This document shows, piece after piece, positions 15,810 to 23,396 of a stretch of 36,930 nt of DNA. The notes beneath the pieces were generated by a model, which did no database searches, was not told where the DNA came from, and saw only the letters and a list, made by a program, of their open reading frames with translations. Position 1 is the stretch's first letter; every line of letters starts with the position of its first letter. Position numbers and translations under genes: made by a program. Source of the DNA: Bdellovibrio sp. (GTDB taxonomy: Bacteria; Bdellovibrionota; UBA1018); assembly GCA_016185105.1 (NCBI GenBank), contig JACPOE010000051.1, positions 1 to 36,930 of the forward strand, read 5' to 3'.

Positions 15810-16994
15810 GTGTGGAACCACTGTTTAAGAATTAGCTATTTTGCTCTTCTGATCTGCCCATTGCTGATCGGGCGCAGCTATGCCGCCGGCACCTCTGCGA
15901 GCGCGGCACCGACACAGTCGGGTGGTGCTCCGACCTCGGCACCGAGCAGTTCGGCAAACTCGATTCAACCTCCATCGCAAACTTCAACCAAAGAAGGCGA
16001 TAGAAATTTTTATGATGTTCTGGAAGATATTCTTTCAGATTTTGAATACGATCTGAAGAATGGAAATGTCGCTGGCCTAAAAGACATTGCAATTAGAAAT
16101 ATCGCCACTAGCGAAAACATTCCTCCCTCTTTCAAAAACCATTTGGACTTACTCATTACCGAGAGAATTTTAAAAACGTCAAAAGCCCGAGTCCTTCAAT
16201 GCCTACCTTGCAAAGCCAGGAAGACAACTCTGAACGGGGACCAAATGACCGTATCCTCACCCGATACTAATCCCGCTGAACTTGCTCGAATTGCAAAAAC
16301 CGCGGGCATCTCCCACTTTCTGGACTCCGCATTTTCCTATCAGCCAACTGGCATTGTGCTTTCTATGTATATTTCAGACCCAGATACTGGCAGCGTAGTC
16401 TGGTCTAGAAGCTATAACTCAGAGTCGTCCAGGGCGGCTGCCTTTCGTAGAGGTGTTGACTACAACCAAATCGACGACGCAAGACGACAAACTGAATATA
16501 CGCCCACAGTCCTCCATCGATTCTCTTTGTATTACTTGTTCGAACCCAACCTTCCACAAAACACCGGAACGCTGGCGTTAGGCTATAGAATGATGGAGCG
16601 GTATGACAATCGTAAAAAAGAAGTCGGATTCGAAGTAGAATATCATGTTGATCCTACAACAATGGTCTCGAGCGTAGGCGTTTCTGCTCAAAATATCTAC
16701 GCCGCTTGGGGTCTGAATCTAACTCTAACTTTTGTGCACGCATGGAACTTCATAGGGGAGGAAGAAAACTATAACAGCATTCGCGGAAGTGCTTTTGCTG
16801 CTCTCGGTGGCACCTATGCGTCGGGCTTCCTCGGTGGATTGCTTCGCTTTGGCTACGAATGGCGACTTGGAAAACACTTTGGGATTTCGGCGATTCTAGG
16901 CTACCGCCCTGCAGCTTCAGCCTTTGTGTCGGGAAGCACGAGCGGGACGATCTCAGGAATAGAGTACGGGATAGGAGTCAATGCGCTCTTTTGA
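15810..16994 (+). CDS. Secreted protein, probable outer-membrane barrel with CsgG-like N-domain (motor operon gene 1)
   Basis: 394 residues from a GTG start; AGGAGG (15791-15796) lies 13 bases upstream, a little far. The first ~25 residues are a signal peptide ending in YA-A. A Ser/Thr/Pro/Ala-rich linker (27-60) follows. Residues ~65-210 form an alpha/beta domain with the pattern of outer-membrane assembly proteins of the CsgG/LpoB type: a helical DLLITERILKTSKARVLQ stretch, then LARIAKTAGISHFLDSAFSY and a strand reading LSMYISDPDTGSVVWSRSY. The last ~170 residues alternate hydrophobic and polar with many aromatic residues and end in phenylalanine, typical of a beta-barrel. It probably provides the outer-membrane part of the envelope complex encoded downstream. 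Overlap with the next gene is 14 bases. Confidence 0.62.
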   Translation: MWNHCLRISYFALLICPLLIGRSYAAGTSASAAPTQSGGAPTSAPSSSANSIQPPSQTSTKEGDRNFYDVLEDILSDFEYDLKNGNVAGLKDIAIRNIATSENIPPSFKNHLDLLITERILKTSKARVLQCLPCKARKTTLNGDQMTVSSPDTNPAELARIAKTAGISHFLDSAFSYQPTGIVLSMYISDPDTGSVVWSRSYNSESSRAAAFRRGVDYNQIDDARRQTEYTPTVLHRFSLYYLFEPNLPQNTGTLALGYRMMERYDNRKKEVGFEVEYHVDPTTMVSSVGVSAQNIYAAWGLNLTLTFVHAWNFIGEEENYNSIRGSAFAALGGTYASGFLGGLLRFGYEWRLGKHFGISAILGYRPAASAFVSGSTSGTISGIEYGIGVNALF

Positions 16995-17766
16995 TGGCTT
17001 TAGACAGAGACTAGCGCGTTCCTTATCGGCGAGAGGCCTAGTTGCTGCTCTATTGGTTGCGATATGCACCCACGGTTGTTCAACAGTAAACGGAATTTTT
17101 GGTCCCGGTAAGGAAGCTCCGAAGCCAATCTCAAATCCGTTCGCCGATTACCGCCCTGCCAGCAGGGCAGAGACTGGACAGAACATCGTCCTTCGGACAA
17201 AAAAAGGTGACCGTTCAGTCGAGGTCGAACTTCCTGCAGACACCGAGCAGATGAGTGATTTCGTTTTACCAGTCTCACCAGCATTCAAAGAAGGAAGAAC
17301 TCCCGCAACAGGTGCTAATCAGAGTGGGGAAGACTCACTCGATGAAACCTATAAAGATCGCGCCCCAAGCATGGCAGATCGTGAAATCACTTCTGGATTC
17401 CCTCAAAGTGTTTCAGAAAACGGAGGTCGCCGCCAATCCATTGAACAGTCTTTAAATCTCGCGGAGAGCAGCGAAGACACCAACACCGAAAAAAGCGGAA
17501 GCTACCTCGCAGGCCTTGATCGGATTAAACAGCTTTTTCGGCTCTCTAGATATGAGGCCGCTCTTCTTGAAACCGACGAAATGTTAAAGCTCTACCAGAC
17601 CGATGCGAAACTCCATGAAATGCGGGGTACCCTTCTAGATCGTATGGGTCGTAGGGAGTTAGCATTGAAATCCTGGAACCAAGCCCTCCGCTTTGACCCG
17701 ACCAACGCAGGGCTTAGGAGATTTATTCAAAGGAAAGAAGTAGCAACAAAGGCGGTGGCCCAATGA
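16981..17766 (+). CDS. TPR lipoprotein (motor operon gene 2)
   Basis: 261 residues. A basic N-terminus is followed by the hydrophobic stretch GLVAALLVAICTHGC with a lipobox-like THGC-S, giving an expected lipidated cysteine at residue 33. Residues ~35-165 are polar and probably extended. Residues ~170-255 carry two TPR units: YLAGLDRIKQLFRLSRYEAAL and LHEMRGTLLDRMGRRELALK with SWNQALRFDPTNAGL. Lipidated TPR proteins often act as pilotins or assembly scaffolds for secretins, flagella and gliding machines. The start overlaps the previous gene by 14 bases and the stop overlaps the next start in an ATGA (17763-17766), so all three are translationally linked. Confidence 0.78.
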   Translation: MRSFDGFRQRLARSLSARGLVAALLVAICTHGCSTVNGIFGPGKEAPKPISNPFADYRPASRAETGQNIVLRTKKGDRSVEVELPADTEQMSDFVLPVSPAFKEGRTPATGANQSGEDSLDETYKDRAPSMADREITSGFPQSVSENGGRRQSIEQSLNLAESSEDTNTEKSGSYLAGLDRIKQLFRLSRYEAALLETDEMLKLYQTDAKLHEMRGTLLDRMGRRELALKSWNQALRFDPTNAGLRRFIQRKEVATKAVAQ

Positions 17767-20102
17767 AAGCCATTCTTTTGAGTCTGCTTGCTCTTAGCTT
17801 TTTTGGGTTGGAATTTTCACCGGCCTACGGAAAATTAAACACAGAGGAAATCACTGCCAAAACAGCTGAAAGACAAATTCGCCAGTTAATTGAGCCCTTG
17901 ATCGAGAAATACTGTCATGACGAGTGCCGGCTCTTAGGCATCAAGGTCCAAGTTGGCCTGGCAGTCCAAGAAGACATCCTCCCTGGTTTTGACGACGTTG
18001 AACTGCGAGGAGCCAAGGATTTAGCTCCGACTGATGCCCGCGTAAAACTCCTTATCGGTGACAAAGTCGGACCGGTCTCTCAACAAAAACTTTTGGATCT
18101 GCTTCATCAATTCCTAGATAATCTAGACTACCCTGTCACTATTGATAAACAAATCACCCACTTTCCCTTGCCTCAGGGCTCAGAGGGCAAGGTGGCCGAA
18201 CTCCGAGACCGGGTCACCAAGCAATTCACGAACACCGCAGAGGAACTCATTCGTCAGTTTTGTCTCGGAAAATGCCTTTTGGCTGATTTCGATCTCCAAA
18301 CCGATGTAGTCAATGGTGAGGAAGCCCAATACGGAAATAACGGAGAATTTATCCAGGAGGGCGACACAGCGATCCGTATCCGCAATCTGTCAGCGACCCT
18401 CCTCATGGACGAGTCTCTTCTACCGGAAGAACAGAACAACATCTTAGAGATGCTACGCCTAAGAACGAATTCGTTCCGCCATGTCAATTTATCCGGAAAG
18501 TCGATGAAATTCCCGAAAGCCGACCTCAACGACGTCACTTCAAACGGTGTTTATGGACGGAGCGGTTTGGGCCGAGGAATTGCCGAAACCAACTCAGAGA
18601 GATCGGAAGAAAAAAGGCAGACCTCTGACAAAAGAACGTCTTCAGAAAAGAACTCCCAAGAAAGCACTTCGAAATCGAGTCAGACTTCAAAGTCTGTCGA
18701 CTCCAGCCAGAAGGCCGAGAACTATTCGCGCGTAGAAAAAATCGAACGGGTTGAAAGCGGAGACGCAGTACAAGCAGAACTCCAAAAGTTTAAAGTCTAC
18801 GGCCTTGTCTTTGCTTGCGCAGTTCTCGCTCTTCTAATTTTTATTGCCCTGACGGGGTTTAGGTCCACCTCCCCCACGCGGATGGCTCAGCCTCAACGCA
18901 TGATGGAGACTTACCCTGGGGAACCTTCTACGGATTCGTCCCATGTAAAGATAGATCCGAACGAGACTCGGATCGATCGTATGGGAACTCTTTCCAAAAG
19001 GTATGAAATTGAAAGACTCTATGAAGATCTGGTCAATGCTTTCGGCCAGCAGCCCCGTGTTGCTAAACAGGTGTTTGGAAGAATCCTCACAGAGGAAGGG
19101 GTCGAGGTCACCTCCGAATATATTCATATTTTTGGTGAAGGAATAGTCGTTGAGCTCCTGAGAGATCCTAGCTTGCAAGGAGACATCAATGAACTGATGG
19201 AATACTACGCAAGAAATCCGATTCAAATGACTGAAGATCAGAAATTGGAGCTTTTGCGTAAACTACATAGTCGGACCGTTTCCGGAAAACTAGTAGTCAT
19301 GGGGAATCGGTCTTCCAACCTCTTTGACTTCCTAGCCGAAATGGACGGATTGCAAATTATGGAATTGATCCGAACCGAGTCCATAACGGTCAAAGCCATT
19401 GTTCTGACTCAAGTGGATCATCAAAAACGCTCGGCAATCTATACTCAAATGGATCAAGAAATTCGAATGCAGCTCCTAAATGAACTTTCTAGAATTGATT
19501 ACCTCCCTAGGGACTACATTTTCAACGTCGCTAATGCACTAAAACGCAAGCGCCGTGACAATCCGAAGCTGAATACAGAAGCCTTGCCTGGCTCAGACGT
19601 CTTGGTGGGCCTCCTTGAACGAACAGGCCAGGATCTCCAAAAAACTGTGGTTAAGAATCTTGAAATCAGCAACCCCGACAGTGCTCGAACCGTTAAAGCT
19701 AAGCTGGTGAGTATGGATACCCTCCGCTACTTGCGCGACGGCCAGCTCCTTGAGGTGATCCTAAGCCTGAAGCACGAAGAATTGATTCAATTTCTTAAGG
19801 GCGCACCAGACGAAATTCGTAAGATTATCTTTGTGAAGTCTCCCAAAGAGTTGGTGGAAGAACTTGAAGAGGAAATTGCTCACGCCAGTGTACTCAGTCG
19901 CGAAACCTACCAAAACGTAGAACGAAAAATTCTTAACAGGATCAAAGTTCTCGCCAACGACGGTCACATCAATCTGATTGAAACCAATGAACGCATGTTC
20001 TCGGAAGGAACTCCTGAACCCAATGTAGTTCAGTCCACTGCGGCTCCAGCCGAAAACGAGCCCACTCAAGCAATCGCAATCAAAAAGGTGTCCGGATGGT
20101 AA
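17763..20102 (+). CDS. Membrane-anchored FliG-like protein with duplicated periplasmic domain (motor operon gene 3)
   Basis: 779 residues. Signal peptide about 1-22. Residues ~25-250 hold two related periplasmic units, each with a CxxxC pair (C51/C55 and C167/C171) in a helix, then strands of the same spacing. Residues ~275-325 are a Ser/Glu/Lys-rich linker. A single transmembrane helix is at about 345-365. The cytoplasmic half (about 410-745) reads as a FliG middle and C-terminal domain: IMELIRTESITVKAIVLTQV at 532-551 matches the FliG EHPQ-type repeat, and 661-695, with LLEVILSLKHEELIQFLKGA and EIRKIIF, matches the FliG torque helix region that ends in ALKGA. A normal FliG is about 330 residues and has no export signal. 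The layout resembles a FliF-FliG fusion, without clear FliF homology. It sits directly upstream of cNMP-binding, MotA-like and MotB-like genes. Confidence 0.8.
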   Translation: MKAILLSLLALSFFGLEFSPAYGKLNTEEITAKTAERQIRQLIEPLIEKYCHDECRLLGIKVQVGLAVQEDILPGFDDVELRGAKDLAPTDARVKLLIGDKVGPVSQQKLLDLLHQFLDNLDYPVTIDKQITHFPLPQGSEGKVAELRDRVTKQFTNTAEELIRQFCLGKCLLADFDLQTDVVNGEEAQYGNNGEFIQEGDTAIRIRNLSATLLMDESLLPEEQNNILEMLRLRTNSFRHVNLSGKSMKFPKADLNDVTSNGVYGRSGLGRGIAETNSERSEEKRQTSDKRTSSEKNSQESTSKSSQTSKSVDSSQKAENYSRVEKIERVESGDAVQAELQKFKVYGLVFACAVLALLIFIALTGFRSTSPTRMAQPQRMMETYPGEPSTDSSHVKIDPNETRIDRMGTLSKRYEIERLYEDLVNAFGQQPRVAKQVFGRILTEEGVEVTSEYIHIFGEGIVVELLRDPSLQGDINELMEYYARNPIQMTEDQKLELLRKLHSRTVSGKLVVMGNRSSNLFDFLAEMDGLQIMELIRTESITVKAIVLTQVDHQKRSAIYTQMDQEIRMQLLNELSRIDYLPRDYIFNVANALKRKRRDNPKLNTEALPGSDVLVGLLERTGQDLQKTVVKNLEISNPDSARTVKAKLVSMDTLRYLRDGQLLEVILSLKHEELIQFLKGAPDEIRKIIFVKSPKELVEELEEEIAHASVLSRETYQNVERKILNRIKVLANDGHINLIETNERMFSEGTPEPNVVQSTAAPAENEPTQAIAIKKVSGW

Positions 20103-20611
20103 CTACATCACTTAAAAAGCCCACATCTAAAATGCTTTCCGATATTAACCTTCTAAAGCCTTTCAATGAAAAAGAGTTGGAAAAGTTGATCTCCGTTGGA
20201 GCTGTGGCCCGTTATGAGCCACACACTAATATTATCATCGAAGGCGAACTTTCCTGGGGTCTTTACATTATTCTAGAAGGCGTAGTGGGCATTCTTAAAA
20301 CCAATAAGCTCACCGGAGAAAATTACGACGTAGGACAACTTAGGAGCGGAAATTTTTTTGGCGAAATGTCTTTGGTTGACGAAAATCCTCGCTCGGCGAC
20401 GGTAAGAACACTATCAAACGCAGATCTTTTCTACATCTCTAAAGACGCGTTCATCCAATTTCTGAATCAAACAGCGGATTTAAAATTAAGATTTTACATG
20501 AGTGCTATTAAAACTCTTGTCTCAAGACTTAGAGCTCTGGATGACGACTACGTCATTAGTCAGTACCAGCTTTGGCAAACGGTGCTGAGAAAGGATAATG
20601 GCAAGTCATGA
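20096..20611 (+). CDS. Cyclic-nucleotide-binding domain protein (motor operon gene 4)
   Basis: 171 residues made of one cNMP-binding beta-roll (about 18-125) plus a C-terminal helix, with no DNA-binding domain. The phosphate-binding cassette FGEMSLVDENPRSATV at 88-103 has the glutamate (E90) and the arginine-serine pair (R99, S100) that contact the cyclic phosphate and ribose in CRP and PKA, so ligand binding is likely intact. It starts 7 bases inside the FliG-like gene and ends in an ATGA overlap with the MotA-like gene. Its place between switch-like protein and stator suggests that cAMP or cGMP controls this motor (inference). Confidence 0.88.
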   Translation: MVTTSLKKPTSKMLSDINLLKPFNEKELEKLISVGAVARYEPHTNIIIEGELSWGLYIILEGVVGILKTNKLTGENYDVGQLRSGNFFGEMSLVDENPRSATVRTLSNADLFYISKDAFIQFLNQTADLKLRFYMSAIKTLVSRLRALDDDYVISQYQLWQTVLRKDNGKS

Positions 20612-21396
20612 ACTTCTCATCTTTGCTAGGAATTAGTATAGGCATCACTGTCATGTATAAGGCCCTGACTCTCACTTCTCCCGATTTAGGGTTTTTCATG
20701 GATTACCACGGGATCTTGATTGTGTGTGGTGGAACCTTGGCAGCCGCGGGAATTAGCTTTCCAATTATTGATATTCTGAAATTGGTCAGGGTTTTCTTTG
20801 TGCGAATTATTTTCGGTCACACCGTGGACTTTGAACAAACCATCACAGACCTACTCGAACTGAATAAAAAATCAGGAATCGGAGGCACTGCTATTTCCGA
20901 GATGCTTCCGGCCCTAAAAAATGATTTTTTGCGAGAATCCGTTTCCTTAGTAGTCACTGGTGTCCTTACCGAGCCCGAGCTTCGCGCCACTCTCGAACAA
21001 CGCCTTAAAACTGTCGAAACCCGCTACATGCAGGAAGCAAACATGTTTCGAATTATTGGCAAGTTTCCACCTGCATTCGGGCTCTTGGCAACCACTCTTG
21101 GAATGATCGGACTGCTCCAAAAAATTGGCCAACCCGACAGTCAAAAGCTAATCGGACCCGCAATGTCAGTCGGCCTGATTGGCACACTCTGGGGTATTGC
21201 GATGGCAAATCTGATTTTCATACCTATCGCAGAGAACCTCACGGAAAGAACACATGAGGAGATCGCACTTCGACGGTTGATTTTGGAAGGCGTTGTCCTT
21301 TTAAAACAACAGGCAAATCCAATCACCATGCGTGAGCGCCTCAATTCTTATCTGCTTCCCAAACAAAGAGTGACTAAGAAACCAACCGCTGGATAG
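20608..21396 (+). CDS. MotA-like stator protein (motor operon gene 5)
   Basis: 262 residues with four membrane segments (about 3-20, 34-53, 152-171, 184-206) and a large cytoplasmic loop between the second and third, the MotA/PomA plan. The conserved core is GKFPPAFGLLATTLGMIGLL at 151-170 and GPAMSVGLIGTLWGIAMANL at 183-202, aligning with the MotA segment that holds the channel prolines. MotA5B2 units conduct H+ or Na+ and turn the C-ring by contacting FliG. Here the FliG-like partner is encoded in the same operon. The ATG overlaps the preceding stop (ATGA, 20608-20611). Confidence 0.92.
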   Translation: MNFSSLLGISIGITVMYKALTLTSPDLGFFMDYHGILIVCGGTLAAAGISFPIIDILKLVRVFFVRIIFGHTVDFEQTITDLLELNKKSGIGGTAISEMLPALKNDFLRESVSLVVTGVLTEPELRATLEQRLKTVETRYMQEANMFRIIGKFPPAFGLLATTLGMIGLLQKIGQPDSQKLIGPAMSVGLIGTLWGIAMANLIFIPIAENLTERTHEEIALRRLILEGVVLLKQQANPITMRERLNSYLLPKQRVTKKPTAG

Positions 21397-21410
21397 GAGC
21401 AAGGAGAGGG

Positions 21411-22271
21411 ATGTTTAAACGAAAACCAGTCCTTCCCGAGCCCCAGTTTTTACCCGATTCAGTGCAATCTCATCTCCCGCCGCCTCATGATGATTCCAAC
21501 TGGTTAGTCTCTTACGCGGACATGATGACCTTGCTTTGCGGATTTTTCATCATGCTATTTAGCATGTGCAAATTAGACACTCCTCAATACGATAGTTTTA
21601 AGGAAGCCTTGTCCAAACAGTTTGGTGGCGAATACGTTTCTACAACAAAAGAGCTCGCCAGGTATGCAACCCAGGTCCTGCAGGAGCTAGGACTTGAAAA
21701 AACGGTAACCCTAAAAACTGATGCCTATGGAATAGCGCTTGTCTTTGAATCAACGGTTTTTTTTAACACCCTGAGTGCAGACGTATCCCCCGAAGGACGG
21801 CGGATTCTCGAAAAAATAATCACTCGCCTCGGCGAACGCCAACTAGCAACAGGAAAACTTTATCGAATTGTAGTTGAGGGCCACACAGACAACCGCCCGA
21901 TCGTCGGTGGAGTCTATCCCTCCAACTGGGAGCTTTCAGGGGCCCGTGCCGCCCGTGTGATTCGGATGTTTTTGGCCACCGGGTTTGAACCCGACCATTT
22001 GACTGCGATTGGTTATGCTGACACCCGGCCTCTTACTGAAGCCAGAGGTTCCACCGGAAAGTGGGATGAGACTGCATTGGCTCAGAACCGAAGGGTAGTC
22101 ATTCGAGTTATGGAGCCATCGGTCGACTCTGTCCCGATTTCTGAAAAAGGAGGCACGGTCGAGGCCCCTGCAGCACTGGAAAAAAAGAATCAGCCCCTAG
22201 GTGACAAGCAATCCCAGGCTGCACCGCAGGCTCTACCTCAAGCTTCAGCGCCGGCAGTTTCTACCCGGTAG
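21411..22271 (+). CDS. MotB-like stator protein with OmpA peptidoglycan-binding domain (motor operon gene 6)
   Basis: 286 residues. One membrane helix at about 33-52 carries the ion-binding aspartate D37 in WLVSYADMMTLLCGFFIML, the MotB signature. Residues ~107-234 form the OmpA/MotB peptidoglycan-binding domain with VVEGHTDNRPI (154-164), SNWELSGARAARVIRM (171-186), the IGYADTRPL block (200-208) and the NRRVVIRV end. The last ~50 residues are Pro/Ala/Gln-rich. The N-terminal 30 residues before the helix are longer and more proline-rich than in E. coli MotB. It follows the MotA-like gene by 14 bases with an AGGAG-type ribosome binding site. Confidence 0.94.
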   Translation: MFKRKPVLPEPQFLPDSVQSHLPPPHDDSNWLVSYADMMTLLCGFFIMLFSMCKLDTPQYDSFKEALSKQFGGEYVSTTKELARYATQVLQELGLEKTVTLKTDAYGIALVFESTVFFNTLSADVSPEGRRILEKIITRLGERQLATGKLYRIVVEGHTDNRPIVGGVYPSNWELSGARAARVIRMFLATGFEPDHLTAIGYADTRPLTEARGSTGKWDETALAQNRRVVIRVMEPSVDSVPISEKGGTVEAPAALEKKNQPLGDKQSQAAPQALPQASAPAVSTR

Positions 22272-22315
22272 TTTCTTCCTATTGACGCAGTTCTTCCTCG
22301 CTATGATCCTAATAG

Positions 22316-22330
22316 AGACTAGGAGAGTCT
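22316..22330 (+). promoter_or_regulatory. Ribosome binding site inside a small hairpin loop
   Basis: AGACT (22316-22320) and AGTCT (22326-22330) are complementary and enclose the Shine-Dalgarno AGGAG (22321-22325) of the next gene. A 5-bp stem is weak, but the arrangement could dampen initiation relative to the upstream motor genes. Confidence 0.3.
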
Positions 22331-22334
22331 AATC

Positions 22335-23396
22335 ATGCAATGGAACTGCCCGCATTGTGGAATCAAACTTTCGGCTAAGGATGAAGCTTTCGGATCTGGT
22401 TGGTCGTTTTCCAGATGTTACAAATGTGCAGGGTTTGCACTGGTCCGAAGAGCAGAGATTAATGTCATTAAAGTCGACAAAGCTCCTCCAGGCGAAAATA
22501 TTATTTTACCGGAAGGCTCCCTCAATCCGAAAGATGGCTTAATCAGTGAAAGCGCTACTCGCAACCTAGCTCGCCACATGGAAACTCCTCCAAAGGCAGC
22601 TCCTACTCGGATGCCACCTCCGCCTCCATCGGCTCAGGAAAAAATGGCAGCTCTTGCAACACAAGTCCCGGCGCCCGTTCAAGCTCCGACAGCAACGCCA
22701 CCTCAAACTTTTGATTTTCAAATTCCTGACCCCCTTCCCGATTTAGGTTACGAAAAGAAAAGGAAGGGCCTTCTGCCCGCAGGCATAGTCGCAGCCAGCG
22801 TTTTGGCCATCATTTCCGGAATCTATTTTTACTTGCAAGCACAGACTCTCTGGGAAAGAGCAAAGCGCCCTCTACCCACAGCAGCGGCCAAAGAAGATGA
22901 GCACGCATCCCTTTCTTTACCTGTGAGTGGCGTTTCTATCCCCCCATCTCAAATTACTGCACCGGCGGTAGAAAAAGAAGCGCCCATCGCGATCTCTCCA
23001 GTCATCACAGATCAAATTCAAGAGACTGCGACTGCGCCAATAAAAGACAAACGTCAAATTGCGGAAGAGGGAGAACCGGAACCCTCTCAAAATACCGTGT
23101 CAAATCAAATGGTCGTTCAAGTCAGAGCCAAACGCGCCAGCATTCATAACGGCCCCGGCATGGACTTCAAAGTAATCGGCACCGTCACAGCTGATAGCAA
23201 GTATGCCGTTGTAGATTGGCGCGACCGTTGGTTTAAACTTCAGCTCCAAAAACTTGAAACCTCCGCTAAAAAACCAGCTGCTGAAAAATCCAACGCCTTC
23301 GGATGGGTACGAAACGATCTCGTCAGTGTGATTCCGACTTCGCAACCCGTTGCATCAGCTGGGACGGCATCGCCAAATATCAATCCAACCCACTGA
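22335..23396 (+). CDS. Zinc-ribbon, single-pass membrane protein with SH3-like domain
   Basis: 353 residues. Cysteines CPHC at 5-8 and CYKC at 28-31 form a four-cysteine zinc ribbon of the bacterial MJ0042 type. A proline-rich linker with a PPPPP run at about 93-97 leads to one transmembrane helix (about 150-167, LLPAGIVAASVLAIISGIYF). A second long linker is followed by an SH3_3-like domain (about 257-338) that begins VVQVRAKRASIHNGPGMDFK, the usual form for periplasmic SH3b domains that bind cell wall. Its topology thus links the cytoplasm to the peptidoglycan. It is 63 bases downstream of the MotB-like gene on the same strand with no terminator seen, so it may belong to the motor operon. 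Confidence 0.72.
   Translation: MQWNCPHCGIKLSAKDEAFGSGWSFSRCYKCAGFALVRRAEINVIKVDKAPPGENIILPEGSLNPKDGLISESATRNLARHMETPPKAAPTRMPPPPPSAQEKMAALATQVPAPVQAPTATPPQTFDFQIPDPLPDLGYEKKRKGLLPAGIVAASVLAIISGIYFYLQAQTLWERAKRPLPTAAAKEDEHASLSLPVSGVSIPPSQITAPAVEKEAPIAISPVITDQIQETATAPIKDKRQIAEEGEPEPSQNTVSNQMVVQVRAKRASIHNGPGMDFKVIGTVTADSKYAVVDWRDRWFKLQLQKLETSAKKPAAEKSNAFGWVRNDLVSVIPTSQPVASAGTASPNINPTH

Noticed and set aside
15810..22271. Zorya-type anti-phage system because of the MotA/MotB-like pair
   Set aside because: The MotB-like protein is of ordinary length with a standard OmpA domain, and there are no ZorC, ZorD or ZorE-type genes; the neighbours are FliG-like and outer-membrane proteins.
22283..22302. 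A sigma-70 promoter TTGACG / TATGAT before the zinc-ribbon gene
   Set aside because: The spacing is only 14 bases, too short for a normal promoter.
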